Source of the DNA: Archegozetes longisetosus
Lineage: Eukaryota > Arthropoda > Arachnida > Sarcoptiformes > Trhypochthoniidae
Reading direction: 5' to 3'
DNA: 64,000 nucleotides
Assembly: GCA_018873245.2 (NCBI GenBank)
Contig: JAEMBT020000005.1
Span: 12,756,001 to 12,820,000, forward strand
The stretch's first letter is position 1. Each line of letters begins with the position of its first letter. The notes beneath the pieces were generated by a model. That model saw only the letters and a list, made by a program, of their open reading frames with translations, did no database searches and was not told the origin of the DNA. Below, in pieces: positions 1 through 13,517 of the stretch. Both the position numbers and the translations under genes were made by a program.

Positions 1-3000
1 CAGTAGTGACAACATTCCAATTGAATATCTCATTGAAAAGTGATTTTTCCAAATCCTTACGAGAGAAAAGTTGAATTTAAAAATAGTTTCAATAAGATTT
101 TAGTGTTTTCTTCTATACCTGTATCTGATTTCTGGCGTATCTATTGGCTCTTCGAGTGAAATATTTAATCTGACTGTTTCTCAAGTCTCTCAATTGAGAC
201 AATGTATCTCTTGGATATAAATCCCAATCACACGGACTCTCATCCAATTTAGTGTTAGAAGAGACAAGAAGTCCAATATCATTGAATGAATCCCAGGCAT
301 CGCCATAATTGAGAACAGGTTCGTAAGCAGTGCTTATTTCGTTCAAACCTACGTTTGAAATATTCATAAAAGATTAGAATTTTTCAAAATTGAAGTTTTA
401 GTCTAACCATAAGGAGCAGCATATGGAGAATATGGAGCTACAGATTCTGTTTTTCTCAAATTATAACGTGTTTCGCAGTTGTCTCTTGCGCCAGAATCTT
501 GTTGAACATTGAATTTCTCGATAAATTGGTTTATCTTTCTGAGAGAAGAATAGGGCTTATTCTGTGATACTCTCACAGCACATGTCGAGTTTTGGTGAGC
601 TCTCAATTGCAAATTAATACCATTTCCATTGTTTGCATTCATAAGACTTATTTGAGTCGGATGATTTGTTTCGTCTAAACAAGTGGTTAGGAATACATTA
701 GAATCTGCGATCAAATTGTTGTTTGAATCCAAATAGAAGACAAGGATGCGATTTATCAGGTTATTATTCAAGGCTGATTGTTGTGGGATTTTTACTCTCA
801 GTTTTGTGACCGTAACATCAAAGCTTTGGGCTGCTTCGGTATTTACTAAGTCCTTATTCACCCATTTATGCGATGCCTGAAGAGCATATTCTTGTGGCTC
901 ATGAATAAGTCCACGACCAAAGATCTTAATTTTAAATAAGATTTTGTTTTAATACAATGAGTTTGGTTGAACACTTAAAATTATTTGAGTGACCTGGTAA
1001 TAAACTTTTTGACTCTGTTCATTCAATGGCTTGTTAAACAAGACATCAAACTCTACAAAATCTTCGCAATGATTTCTATTAATCAACGGCTTAACAGTCA
1101 GGTATTCGTCGGATGGACTAAAACTTGGTTCCAGTAGCATCTTACTCTCAATAGTTGGATATTTTATCGATTGAATTCTAACTTCAACCTGTTTAACAAC
1201 TGAGCTCATCGGAGGAATATTAAAGTGAACCAAACCATCGCTATTTGAGACCAATTGCTTGCAGTTATAATCAGTTCCTGAAATCCATGGCACTTCTCTA
1301 GTCTGATAACAAAATACCACCTCTTCTTCTGATGCAAATGAATAGTCAGGTCGAGAAGCTAGTGCATAGCCAAAGTATGGCAAACCAGGTTTGAAGTACT
1401 GTTTCATCAGTCTGACTGATGGAAAACTGATTATCAGTTGTTTTTCCACTACTGGTATCTCGAGGAACTTCTCTTCAACAAAACTATCGCCATTCTCAAT
1501 GAATTGGAAGCTCAGTTTCAAATTTCTTTGAGAATATTTGGTTGAATTCCAGCGCAACTTTGATGAATCGAGGACTAAATCATAGCATCCGTCGATCTAA
1601 AGTTTGATTTTAGTTTCAAAAAAAAAAGTTCGGAAAAAATCAGCTTCACTAATGATCTAATTCTGTAATGGTGTAAATTAAGTTGATTTAAAAATCAAGT
1701 CAAAATTAGAAAATGCTGATAAGGACTGATCTAATGGAAGCTTAAATTTATGTGTTGTTTAAAAAGACTTGTGACTTACACCAATATGGAGCTAGTCAGG
1801 CATTATAAGCCTAACGTTAATTCTAGAAATGTTTACCTCAACTTCATTTAAGTCGTACGGCATTGTGAAATGTTTTAGCATATTAAGTTTTTCCCAATCA
1901 AATCTCAAGTAACTGACAAAAGCATTCAACTTTCCTTTCAGTAGCTGACCAAAACTATTGCGAACGCATATCTTGTTAACAGCTTGTTTATCAGTCGAAA
2001 AGATATAATTTGGTGAATCAACAGATATCACAATATTAGGAGTTTCTTAAAACAAACAAAAAAAAGTTATATGTTAATAAAAGAGATAATGTAGAACTTC
2101 TTAAAACTTAATAATCGAAATGTATTGCTTATCAAACAAATCTATTCAAAGTTCATAACAATTTCATAAAAAACATTTTCAACTCAAAGCTAATGCAAAA
2201 CAATGCGTACCATAATCCATAACTTTGAATATCTTTTCTGTGACAAAGTTTCTCTTAGTGGTAGCTCTTATTTTCCAAGTGCCCAAAATGTTGTCTTGAG
2301 CGATGGGCATCTCTAACGAAATCACACCATTCGTGCAATTAACACGATTCCATTGCATAACAGGTATTAATTTGCTGTTTTCCACTGTAATCTGTTCAAA
2401 TTGTTCGTCAATTGGTCGCAACCAATCATTCAATGTTATTATACGGAACTGTAACTTTTCATTAGTTCTATAGATTGGTTTTGAAGTTTCGATTAGTGTC
2501 AAGCCGTTCGATGGCTTGATTCTAATCTCAAGAGCTTCGTTGATGATATCAGATAATTGTACTCGCAACAGAGCTCTTTCGGTCCTGATCTCATCGATTG
2601 GTATTCGAATACATTGAGAGGCTTAAGAAAAATGAACCAAAAGTTTATACGTTATAAAGGTTAAGTAGCTTTCTAAAAAGTACAGGATAAGTGACAAGTT
2701 TCATAGCAATCACTCATCATATCCTTCCAACTAATTATTTAATAGTTTGAAAAGTTTTCACTCTGGACTTACAGGAGTTTAAGGGCTGATATCTTTCAAT
2801 AAATGTCTCCCTTGAATTAGTTGAAAGAATCTTAACATTTATGACAGCGTCTGTTAACGAAAACTGCCGAAAGAGAACCAGGCAAACAGATTCTTCACTA
2901 CTCATCCATACTTTCGGAGTTGTTATCAAATAGTGAGTACTTTTGACTACATTCTGGTTCTCTTTCCAAAGACTCTCGTGAGTAACATCTCTAAAATCCA

Positions 3001-3127
3001 AAAGTATGAAAATTTTAAAATCGTAATTATATCAATTTTACTCAATTTTATACCCGATATAATTGGCAGATGTTATCAACAGATACTTATAGAACAATAG
3101 AAGGGTTAAGACATTGAATTTATTCAT
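1..3127 (-). CDS. alpha-2-macroglobulin / thioester-containing protein, N-terminal part, cut by left window edge
   Basis: Secreted protease-trapping or innate-immune protein of the A2M/TEP/C3 superfamily. Eight exons read on the minus strand: 3127-3054, 2990-2773, 2621-2211, 2045-1837, 1596-994, 924-408, 348-119 and 55-1. All have GT-AG borders and matching phases, giving about 770 residues before the edge. The start at 3127 gives a signal peptide (MNKFNVLTLLLFYKYLLI). Successive beta-rich macroglobulin domains follow; exon 3 carries the typical 'KPIYRTNEKLQFR' motif (family: DKPIYKPGQ.V.FR). Exons 6-7 probably span the bait region. The last exon reads FNWNVV, like the start of the post-bait segment. 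The thioester and receptor-binding domains would lie to the left, so A2M, TEP, CD109 or Mcr type cannot be decided. No frame breaks seen. Confidence 0.88.
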
Positions 3128-6100
3128 TTTTACAATCGATCCGATCGTAAGAATGATAAAGTAATGACAAATTTCCTTATGTCTAATAAATTTATAGTTT
3201 ATGGCTCGTGACAAACTTTTATCGCGACAACTTTTTGCTGATCGGATGCGTAGTAATAGTCTGCATATTTTTCATTTATTTATCATGTTTTTAAAGCTCA
3301 AACCTTATAAGTTATGAAACAGAAATGTATTTTTATATTCGAAAAATTATCCTAAGTTTAGAAAAACTTTTATGGATCAACAAAAAAGTTACGTTTGATG
3401 AGTTTGTTAATCAATGAAGTGAAATGAAGTATTTTTTAGTAAAAGATTAATTTCCAAATCATTTAATTATTTAAATATTGGTTGCTATGCAAATGAGAAA
3501 TTTTGCTTAAGACGGCATAAATTTACATGACATTTACACGTATATTAAACCAACTTTACTCTGGCTCGACTGTAATTCGATAAAATGCAAATTAAGGACT
3601 GATTACAAGATATCAAACAAAGTCAGCATTAAGCTTAATATTCATATAAGTAAGAACTGCATTAAAGCCTGAAACGAAACGATTTTTCTAACAGTTTAGC
3701 AGATAATGCGAGAATGGCATTAAGTTGTATATAGCTACTTCTTCTACTTTATTTAAGAAAACAGAGATAACATATTTTCCACTTATTGTCAATATAAATT
3801 ACTTGATTATAAATTTTCTTAATCAGTTTTTGGCGATACTGAAAATTTAATGTGCTCTGCATTATTACGTAATTTCAGATAAGTCTCCTATTAATGAAAT
3901 GTTGCGTAAAATATGAAATCAATTCAAAGTTAATTCCTTCATTTATATTATGAGTTATGTACGAGTGGTATATTTTCAATCAAAAGTACATTCAAAAACA
4001 TGATAACAACTTCCTCTAAAATTTGATTGAGACAACTGTACGAGAGACGAGAGAAAAGCAGATAGTAATTTATTATTTCTTTTTTCAAATTAGTATTTAT
4101 TATCATAATTTTAATAGTAAGAAATAAGCTGACACATTTATTAGTTCTATCATTCTTACTAATAGACGTGTCAAACCACACTTCCTTTCTTTTAAACTGT
4201 AATTAAATAATCAGTCATAGTAAAAGAGGATTTAGATCAATTTTTATACTACCAATTAGAGTATAATCATATGTAAGTTTGATAAGATTTTAGTTCCACT
4301 AATTTTTTAGTTGCAGCCAAATGTCTTTTTTGATGAATAAATACTTTCTATGATTCTCTGTTTTAACTTGTAATCTAATCTTAAACAAAGTTTTTTCGAT
4401 TACAAAAAAATTGATGATCATTATATTTAGAAAGTATGCTTTTCAATGGAAAATGCAGCTAAACGTGCAATACTAGTATTTCTATGAGTAGTACTTGTAC
4501 ATTTGGATACACTTCTATATCGACTATTAGTGCACTTTTTTGGTTTTTTATCAATTGATCATTATATGGAACAAATGCTTGACTTTTCTCTAACCCTAAC
4601 TTCAATCTGTTCCTATTATAGCAGAGATATAGTAATACTTCGTATAAAACGCTCTAAAGAGAATTGAGTCAATTCTGCTAGAATTACACTTATTTATGGT
4701 ATTGCTTATAGAACCTTTATTTCCTATTCATTCTTTATATCAATCTTTTTACAAAGTTTTAGCAATTTTTAGAATAACATTAATTCTAACAATTTTGTAT
4801 CACTACGAGTTCCTTTCTCAGCAGAACAGATATATTGAGCTAAATGGATCTTGAGGGTAAAAAACTTATGGCCTCTAAAACTTTGTCGTCAATACATTAA
4901 AAGAAATGGTTTTCTATCATTGATATAAGAATTGCGAAACTATTAGGCAAATATTATGCCAGGCACCATTTCCAAACTAAAATTAGATTATCTGAGGTGA
5001 AGTCGATTAAAGTGAAGCCTAAAAAATGATATTTAATTGCGTTTAATTGAATGTTAGGCAACCAAACTCCAAGAACACATCAAGTCTCATATGATGTCTA
5101 GTGAACAAATGACTGGTTTCATGCTTATTTATATAACATTTTGCTTTGATAAAAATCTGCTAAATATTAAACGTTTAGAGAATTAATTTTTAAATCAAGC
5201 TTTGTCTGAATATTTAATAATGTTTTTCCTTGCTTTTTAATCAATTTTACGCATAAAACGTTAAGAAGAATAAAAATGAGCAAAATTGCGTAATTTATCT
5301 GAAGTTACAGTTGAAGTGCTCAATTAATTTTAGTAAGCCTGAAAATAGTCTCAAATAGAAAATAATCATTTTTCTCCTGCTTAATGACCATTACTTTTAC
5401 TATTATATAAAATTCAATGTTAGATTAGTTATCCTAAATTTTAAAATGTTTTATTGCGTTAGAAAGACCTGAATTAGAAATTATTATGTTATACATTAGG
5501 AGTAATGTTAAAGCTTCAAATTATATTCTACTTAAAGTCGTAGAAATTCTAGTCCTTTCCTGCAATTATTTATTTTTAATACTGAATATAGGAACACTTC
5601 TAACATTTAAGGGACAAAAGTAAGAGAACACTTTAGGTTATACTGTACTTTACATAAACAATTTTCAGTTTATAGAAGACAATTTGAAAGTCAAATATTT
5701 AATTCTTTAAGTGAGCAAAAAATAAAGATTATAGACTCTAAGTGCCAACCAAGTTCTTTGAGTGAAGGCATTAAAAGTTTTTTGTGTCTAAATCTTTCTA
5801 AATATTGACAAATAAACATGTCTAAACCTAAGTAACATGAAATTTCGTGATGTGATTATTGAATGTTTTTCAATCATATCTAACATGGTTGAAAAATAAT
5901 TCATAAAATTACATAAATTGAAACTATTATTATCCAAGTGAATAACACGAGTATCTGTCAAGTATTCAATAACTATAACTGTCATTCTTTAAGTATTCAT
6001 CAGATTCTGGTATTATAGACTTTTTTATGTCATCCTTTATAACCAGTAAAAATAGTTAGTCCATCAACAGTAAGCCCTGTCAGAATTATGTTTCTCACAT

Positions 6101-9100
6101 AAATGTAACTGTCAGAATAGGAGTTATTTCAAGTAGATTTTGTCCATTCACTTTATTCAATCAATCAATCTCTGATAGCTACATCATACTAAGGTTAAGC
6201 TTTCATTGTAGTAGTTATAAGTCTTAGGTTTAGTCCATAAAATCATTTATCATAATAAACTTCATATAAAAGCATAATTTCTAACATGTTGTTCCGACAA
6301 AAACTGAATAGTTGATGAAAAAATTTTGGTATTTTTCCATAAGTATTAATCAAATAGTTAATTGTGATATAAGAGAAAGATGTGGTTCACATTTTATCTC
6401 ATAATCAAAAGCCAGCGCAAACATGAGGGCCTAAGAAAAACCTCAAACAATTTGCAGTCTTGCGTAATAGCTCCCTATTCTTTTGTCAAACAGTACCGAA
6501 TCTACAGAATCTCGAAGTTAATGCTCCACCCGTTACAGAATAGCAACTGTGAAGAGAGCTGAAAACTCCAGAGCTTCAAATCAGGCTATGTTTCGACTCA
6601 GTTCCCAATGATTCATTTAGAGAACAGTTGAGTTAACATAAGGAATAAATATATCTCTGATGTTCAGTGACTTGAAAGTTGAGTAACTCTCGGCTTATAT
6701 TCTTATAGAGAACAAAATATCGTATTTTGTTTTAGTTTCGATTTCCTTCTCATGTATATTTGCCTCTATCTGAAGAATTATATTTGCCTCCATCTGAAGA
6801 ATTATTGAAATTCTATAAGAACCTGATATTGAGCTCAAACAAAATCAAGCTATTTCTTCTCCTTTTTTTCTGTGTATTGCTTAAAGTGATGTTCAGCCTC
6901 TGTGTGGTATATATTTAGTGCCGATCATATATAGTGGCGATCGTTTTGTTATAAATGAAATTAACTTCTTGGTCTCGTTCTTATTGACGAATGTGTTTCG
7001 ACTTCTAAGGTTTTTTATTTAACTCACAGATTTTTCTTGGTTCATGTAAGTATTCATAACATTTCATTTTAAAAAGTACTCGTTTTGTCTTTAGAACAAT
7101 AGGTTTATTCTTAAATAGATTATATTAAAGATTATATTTAGCTCAATATATGTTTGACTTAATATTTTTAAGTACTGATCAAGAATTTAACTTCGATTTT
7201 TCTATTGGCAATCATATATATTGAGTTGAGCCCTCAGTCATTCCAAGATATAAATATAAAAACCAGATATTGACTGAGAATATATTTGACATGATCTTTA
7301 AGTCAATAATCAAATTCATAACTTGTATTTGACTGAAAGAGTTGATAATATACAGAACTTTCGTAAGACGAATTGCAGATACATCTAAAGACTCAATGGC
7401 TTTATGAGCATCAAAGAGTATTAGGTTTAAAATGCCATTTTTTCAAAAATTTGTTAGATTTATACTGAAATAAGTATCTAGATAAGTAATAATATACATT
7501 ATGACTCAAAAAATATTCTATTCAATCAGAATAAAATAGGTTCAAATTTTGAAATTTTCTCTTAATAACAACTCTAATATGAATCTTGGCCTTATTTTTG
7601 TCATATATTTTAGTATACTTATATAACTAGCAATAAGTGTCCTTAAATATGAACTTCTCCATAAGAGTAGTTTTGAACGAAAACTCGAATCCTTGATAAA
7701 TATTAATTTAAAGACTGTTTACACAAGAGGATTCAACTTTTACAGTTTATTAGACCAAAATCTTATCAAGCTTTTAAGCTGACACTCAGTAGGACTAAAT
7801 TGGAAGCAATATTTTGCAGCTTTTCTTTAGAATAAAATTTCGTAAGATAAAGCTTTCTTCAAAAAAGTCAATTTATGTATTGGGGCTAATAATCTAATAA
7901 TGGCTTTTGTTGAAAAATAAATGCTTTTTGTTATGATATAGTTTCTTTCTTAACTTTTTACTCAAGTATGGAGTTCCACATAAGTCATCTTTAATAGAAA
8001 AAAGTTTTTCTTGTTTACTCAGAACTGAGTAAACTCTTCAAAACAAACTCCGCCAAAGGTACAGTTACCAGACGTTGAATTTTCCATGTATTTGCCTCAA
8101 GACTGGCAATGTGTGTGTCTTGTTCGAGAGTAAGCACTTCTAATTGAAAACTGAATTATAAAAATTACTGCTTCAACGCAAAAATTAGGCAGAATCTCAT
8201 ATTAAGCTAATTAGGCAAGTTATGTATCCGAAGGTTTCATATTCAAACAAAACAAAAATTTCTCCTATCTACGCATTGAGTGCGGGATATTTTCAAAATT
8301 TTATTTTTCAAAGATCTAATGGAAATATTTTTCAAGTTGTTCTTTTGATCTTTCTACCAATTTGCTTAAGAAGTTTACGTTCTTAAAAATTGTCATATTT
8401 TTGGCATATCTTTGTCTAAATTGCTTTGTTTTCTCAGTTGAGCTTTGTCTTCGAAAAGTTAATTCTTATGATTGAACATCTGAAGAAAAATGAAATCAAG
8501 TAGAAATGAATTTTTGCATCGTTTCTGTCTGAGAGTTTAATTTAAAAATGTTGACATACTTTAATAATTTTGTGTACAATTTTCCAGATACTTATTACTT
8601 AAGGCTATTTATCATTTGATGCTCTCATCTAATATAATAAGTGCTAAGTTTTTCGCATCTACTCCATTATGTCACATATGATTAGCACCAAATTGAATAA
8701 CTTGAAATAAATTCTAGTATCATCGAGTGTATGAAAGTTATATTTTATTTACGAGATAGTTGGAAGAATACCTCCACAGCTAAGTTTAGATTTATTGTGC
8801 ATTGAGTACTGTACAAAGATAATATATATCACTCGATGATTTAATGCCTCAGTATTATATTAACAAAAATGAGATATGTAGTATCAAATCAGTTTTGTAG
8901 ACGATTCTTTGGACTTATTTTTATCATAACAATAAAGAATAGATGATTAATATTCTATTTGTTGGTAAGCTTCAACATACAATACTTCTCAACTGAGTCT
9001 GAGTTGCACTCAATAGTCAGCTCTGATGCGACATTTTTGCTAGTCTTATAATATGATATTTTCAATCTTAAAAAAAATTAATTAGTGGTTCTAACGACTT

Positions 9101-9770
9101 ACAAGTCATAACCAAAATCAATAAAATCAAGTCAGTCTATTTACTATTGAATTGAAAGCGTGTCTTTGTTTTATTAGTATTGCCAATCGAATGACTTTAG
9201 TGACGATTTTAATTAACATCTGATCAATTATAATAACAATTAAATATGCTTGTACAAAATTTGTAATTAGCTCATTCTCTTATTAAAAATAATTTGATCC
9301 ATAACATTATTAAAAACAGAAACATGTTTTCGACTCAACAGAAAATGACTGATATTGTATCTAGTCACTTTCAATATGACATAAGTTATTTGCATTTCTA
9401 ATTAGTTATTTAGATTTCTAATTAATTATTTCAAGATTCAAAATTTCATATTAAAGATTGACAAAAATTCAAATCTTTTCAAAGCTGACTATTGAGCACA
9501 AACTCACACTCTTATGAGAAGTGCTATGGTTTAAGCTTAAACTTAACTTCTTTAGCGTGTTGTGCGTTCAATACTAAACACTAATAGTTAATTGAGTTGA
9601 AAATGCTTCTGAAACTTTTATCCAAAATTTTCGGTCTTAAAATACTGAACTCTAACTGTTAAAATGGGCCATTAAGTACTTTCAAAGCTTTTAGTTTGAT
9701 TTTTATGCAAATTTTTCAGTTGAAAAACATTTAAATTTGATTAAAGCTATCAAATTATTCTAACATAAAC
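3128..9770. other. gene-free AT-rich intergenic stretch
   Basis: About 6.6 kb upstream of the A2M-like gene. Only short low-complexity reading frames occur (for example near 3948-4181, 5788-5985 and 6380-6562), without recognisable motifs or convincing exon borders. A direct duplication of about 24 bp lies at 6757-6804. I see no tRNA or transposase here. It presumably includes the promoter of the A2M-like gene just left of 3.2 kb. Confidence 0.6.
6757..6804. repeat. 24-bp tandem duplication
   Basis: Two adjacent near-identical copies of a 24-base unit (TATTTGCCTC...GAAGAATTA), differing at about one base. No coding context. Confidence 0.75.
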
Positions 9771-9806
9771 TTTTATTTGCAGGAATATTAGATCGATTCG
9801 AAAAGA

Positions 9807-11992
9807 ATGTTGAATTCCTTGGCGTCGAATCACACGAACGTTTCCGCCGAAGAAATTGTGAACAAATACTTTCCAGGCACGTAGTAATCCATCATATTTT
9901 TAAGTATCGTGCTAGTTTAATGTTTTGTGTTTTAGTTGTCCTTTAATTGAAAATTATCTAAAACTGTCAGAATAGATTAGAAACTTATGCATTAGTTTAA
10001 TAGTGTTCTTGCCCGTAATCTAATTATAAATATTGATCTTTCCATAAATTATATGTAGCAGACTATAAAATGACTGACTTTCATCTTCAAAATGCAAATA
10101 AGTTTAGTTCATAAACTAAACAAAAATATTTATATACCTAGTAATGAACAACGTTCGAGCTCGAATACTCGTCTTCAGCTCAAATGTTGCGGTACGTCAG
10201 TGCTTAAAGCAAAAATAAAAATACTATAATCTCAATAATAATGTATTTTAGGATCAAACCTTACTTTGTTTTTAATCCGACCCTAAAGCATTAAGATCTT
10301 CTGAGCAAACTTTGAAATTTTTGAATATTCTCAAACTTTTGCTCGGCTTCTCAAGTGGTGATCTAAGTTCTGGAATGGATTTTATATTTTGACTGATAGT
10401 TAGAACTAATCTTAGCCATCATTTATAACAAGATATATAAAGGCAAATTAAGTTTGAACGATACGCTTCACTGAATATCTAATAACATTATGCAAACAAG
10501 TTTTGTTTCTTATTAAGTGCTCCGGAATTCCGGCTAATTCAAGCCAACTTATACTCTGGCTCATTATTTCCGAATAAAGTTAGAAAAATATTGACATTTG
10601 GGGAATTATTGGCGTCTTTAATAACTTTGAATATTTTTTCTTAAGATTACGTAAAATCCGAAATTTTCAATTCATTCATTCAGTCTACACTCACAAATAA
10701 AGTTGAATCGATTCTTGAGAAAATTTCGTTTTCTATGCAAAATAGTCATAGTATATATACTTTGAAAGCAGTTACCAATCGACAGACAAAAATTAAGTTA
10801 AATTTGAAATCTATTTCAGTCGTGAAATGCAGTCAAATCTTAGTTCTAAGTTGACATTAGCTCAATCTGAGATCCTACGCATAATTTGTTTTGAAAAATT
10901 TGAATATTTTCAATTACTGGTAAACGTTTCAGTGAACAAAGCAATAGTTGGCATAAAATCTCATTCATTTTCCCAATGCATGACTAAATGCATCCTCAAT
11001 TTGGAGAACTCTGTGAAAGGTCGGCAAGATATAAGTTTTTCTTCTACCAGTGGAACGAATTAGAATTTGCCATCAATATAACTATAAATCTTGCTAACTT
11101 ATGAATAAAGATTACTTTAGACTATGAGTGCATGTTTTCCACTTTTGATCTAAATTATGGTTGGAAAGTATATATAAACATCTTATGGGAAATTTTTATC
11201 GTTTATTCCCTATTGCTAGTCATTAAACTTGAAAATATGGGCAAAATATTAACAGAAAATATCATAGACTGAAGTTAGTTGTGTGAAGCGATACTGTTCC
11301 GAAATAAGAATTTCTGGTCATAAATCAAATCCTAAGAAACGAAGTTGTTAACTAGCTTTCATAGCGAAAAAAGCCATTATAAGAATTTCTCTATCAATAT
11401 CTAATCCTCAAAACCTATTTGTAGAGTTCATCTTTCAGTGACTTCTAATCTATAGAATAAATTCTATGATTTATAGCCACAAAAATATCAAGCTTAGCAT
11501 TTATCATATCTTATATAAAATGGTTTTCTTTGACACAAAGCTAAACTCATGAATTGATAAATAAAATGAATAACATGTAAACCGATTGCTAGCTCTCTAT
11601 CTGAAAGTTACTTGATTTAAAGAATTTAATCAACATATTTAGCATAACTCGATTGTGTAATGGCAATTCTCTAAAGACATTTATAATCCCAAACAAACAT
11701 AAGACTTAATTTAGTGGAAATAACTTCAGTGCTATCTTATATTTGCTTTATATCAATTTTCTAAAACATTAAGTAATTTATTTAAAATAATTACTGCACA
11801 GAATATCATTAATCTTTCTCGTGTTGCTTAACTTGACTTTAAGTTTATCTTTTTATTACTCTAGAAGAATCTTCGTTTTGGATGTACGCTATGATCACGC
11901 TAGGTTCATCTTTTATTGTATTTGTCGCGATTACCATTTATATGATGTGGTATGACTTCCATCTTAATATGTTTAAGAAATTATTTATTTAG
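9807..11992 (+). CDS. candidate small single-pass membrane protein (about 65 aa), two exons
   Basis: Unrecognised. Coding exon 1 starts at ATG 9807 and follows a good acceptor (TTTATTTGCAG ending at 9780), implying a 5'UTR intron. It encodes an N-terminus with two N-glycosylation sequons (NHT, NVS). The second exon begins at 11865 after TTATTACTCTAG and encodes a strongly hydrophobic helix preceded by SSFWMYAM and followed by YMMWYDF. The frames join only if exon 1 ends at 9876 with a GC donor (CAG|GCACGT). The nearby GT donor at 9881 puts the membrane helix out of frame. The frame ends at 11990-11992. A donor at 11950 (TG|GTATGA) could lead to another exon instead. Sequons, then a helix, then a short tail resembles KCNE-type or small regulatory membrane proteins in layout only. 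Confidence 0.45.
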
Positions 11993-13475
11993 TAGTTTCA
12001 AATTATAACATTAGATTCATTTAACCTTTCCCTCTAAGAGCTAAAAGAGCTAATATAGATTAAGAAATTTCATAGATAGAGAGATCGTTTTCATAATCTT
12101 TACTTCTATTTGATCATTTATATTAGTTATAATTATTGATTCAGTCATAAGGATAATAAATTGAAATGATCCGTAGTCCGGAGATTTCATATTGAATTAA
12201 TTACTCGCCATTGTAGTTGGTTGTTAAATCAAAAATAAACAAATATGACATGAAAGACAGAAAAAAACAATTTTTATCAACTAACTGTAATCACAAATAA
12301 TTTTGAAGAATGTGGAACATGTCAAAAAATCGATGATTAAATATTTTTCTTATCTTAACCGTTGTCTATGAGAACAATTTATCCTAATTTTGTTTATATT
12401 TTGTTCACTTTCCTGCGATGACAGCTCACCAGAACGTCACTGACAATACTCCCTATCATGAAGATTGTTATATATCATCAATAATTCATCGCTTCTACTA
12501 ATTCGAGTCTTCTATTATCATTTAATCCTTCGTAAAGCCATTATATCTCACAAACTAATAATCATGTAATTTATTATGACCTCCGAGAAGATAATAAGAG
12601 ACATGAAATATGATTAATTTTTTTCATGTTAGGAGTCGACATTTTTTGATTATCAGAGATTTTTCAAAAGTATAAAAGATGATTTATCGATAAAAGCGTC
12701 TTATCTATTGACTTGAAGCCAGATCTTTTCTAGCATTTAAGTCCTGGAGATTCATTTTCTTCTTCGAATTTGTTTCGTTTGATTGGTTGTCATTTCACTC
12801 CACATAAAAGTACGCCATATATTGGGATATGTTTAAACCTGAAATGACATTTTCCTGCAAAGACAGGCTCTCTATATTTTCAGATAACAACTTGCGTGAA
12901 AAAGTTAGAAATTTTTTAATATGAAAAGTTTGGGTTAAAGTTTAGAATATAAATTGTTTTATTTGAAGGAATGTTATGTTCAATATATATGACTTGAATT
13001 GTAAATTACTTGTAAAATATCAGAATAAGTATTGATTTAAATAAAGCATTTATTAAAGAAAACTTGTGATTTAACATTAATCCGAAATATTCTTAAAAAT
13101 AATGTATCTTTTAAGTTTGTTATGAGATAAATAAAACTGGTACTAATATGGATATCTCTGTGAACGATGATAACAAACCTAATCGATTTTCGACTTAAAA
13201 ACTCATTTAAATTAGCTTTTTATATAATTGAGATAAGGTTTTCTTTAACAAACTCCAATGCGTCAACTCTAATGAAATATTTGAGAAAAATAGCTTTTAT
13301 ATCTCAAATGAAGTAAACCATTGTTTAAAAGCGTTCACACTATCCCTGACTGACTCTCCCTTATGTTAAAAGTGTCAATAATGGGAACAGTGGATAGAAG
13401 ACGTGCTTTGAGAACATGTAAGAGCAACATAACATTTAAACAGGGCTTTTTTATGCCAATATTGATCCTACATTT

Positions 13476-13476
<1 letters not shown>

Positions 13477-13512
<36 letters not shown>
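13477..13512. repeat. (CT)n microsatellite
   Basis: An uninterrupted CT run of 36 bases. It creates spurious open frames on both strands (Leu-Ser repeats on plus, Arg-Glu on minus). Confidence 0.97.

Positions 13513-13517
<5 letters not shown>

Noticed and set aside
3948..6562. Several 60-77 aa open frames in the first gene desert
   Set aside because: Expected by chance in AT-rich DNA; hydrophobic or Ile/Asn-rich without splice or start context.
10827..11063. 78-aa open frame between the two exons of the small membrane gene
   Set aside because: Preceded by a possible acceptor, but no usable donor and no protein-like pattern; taken as intron sequence.
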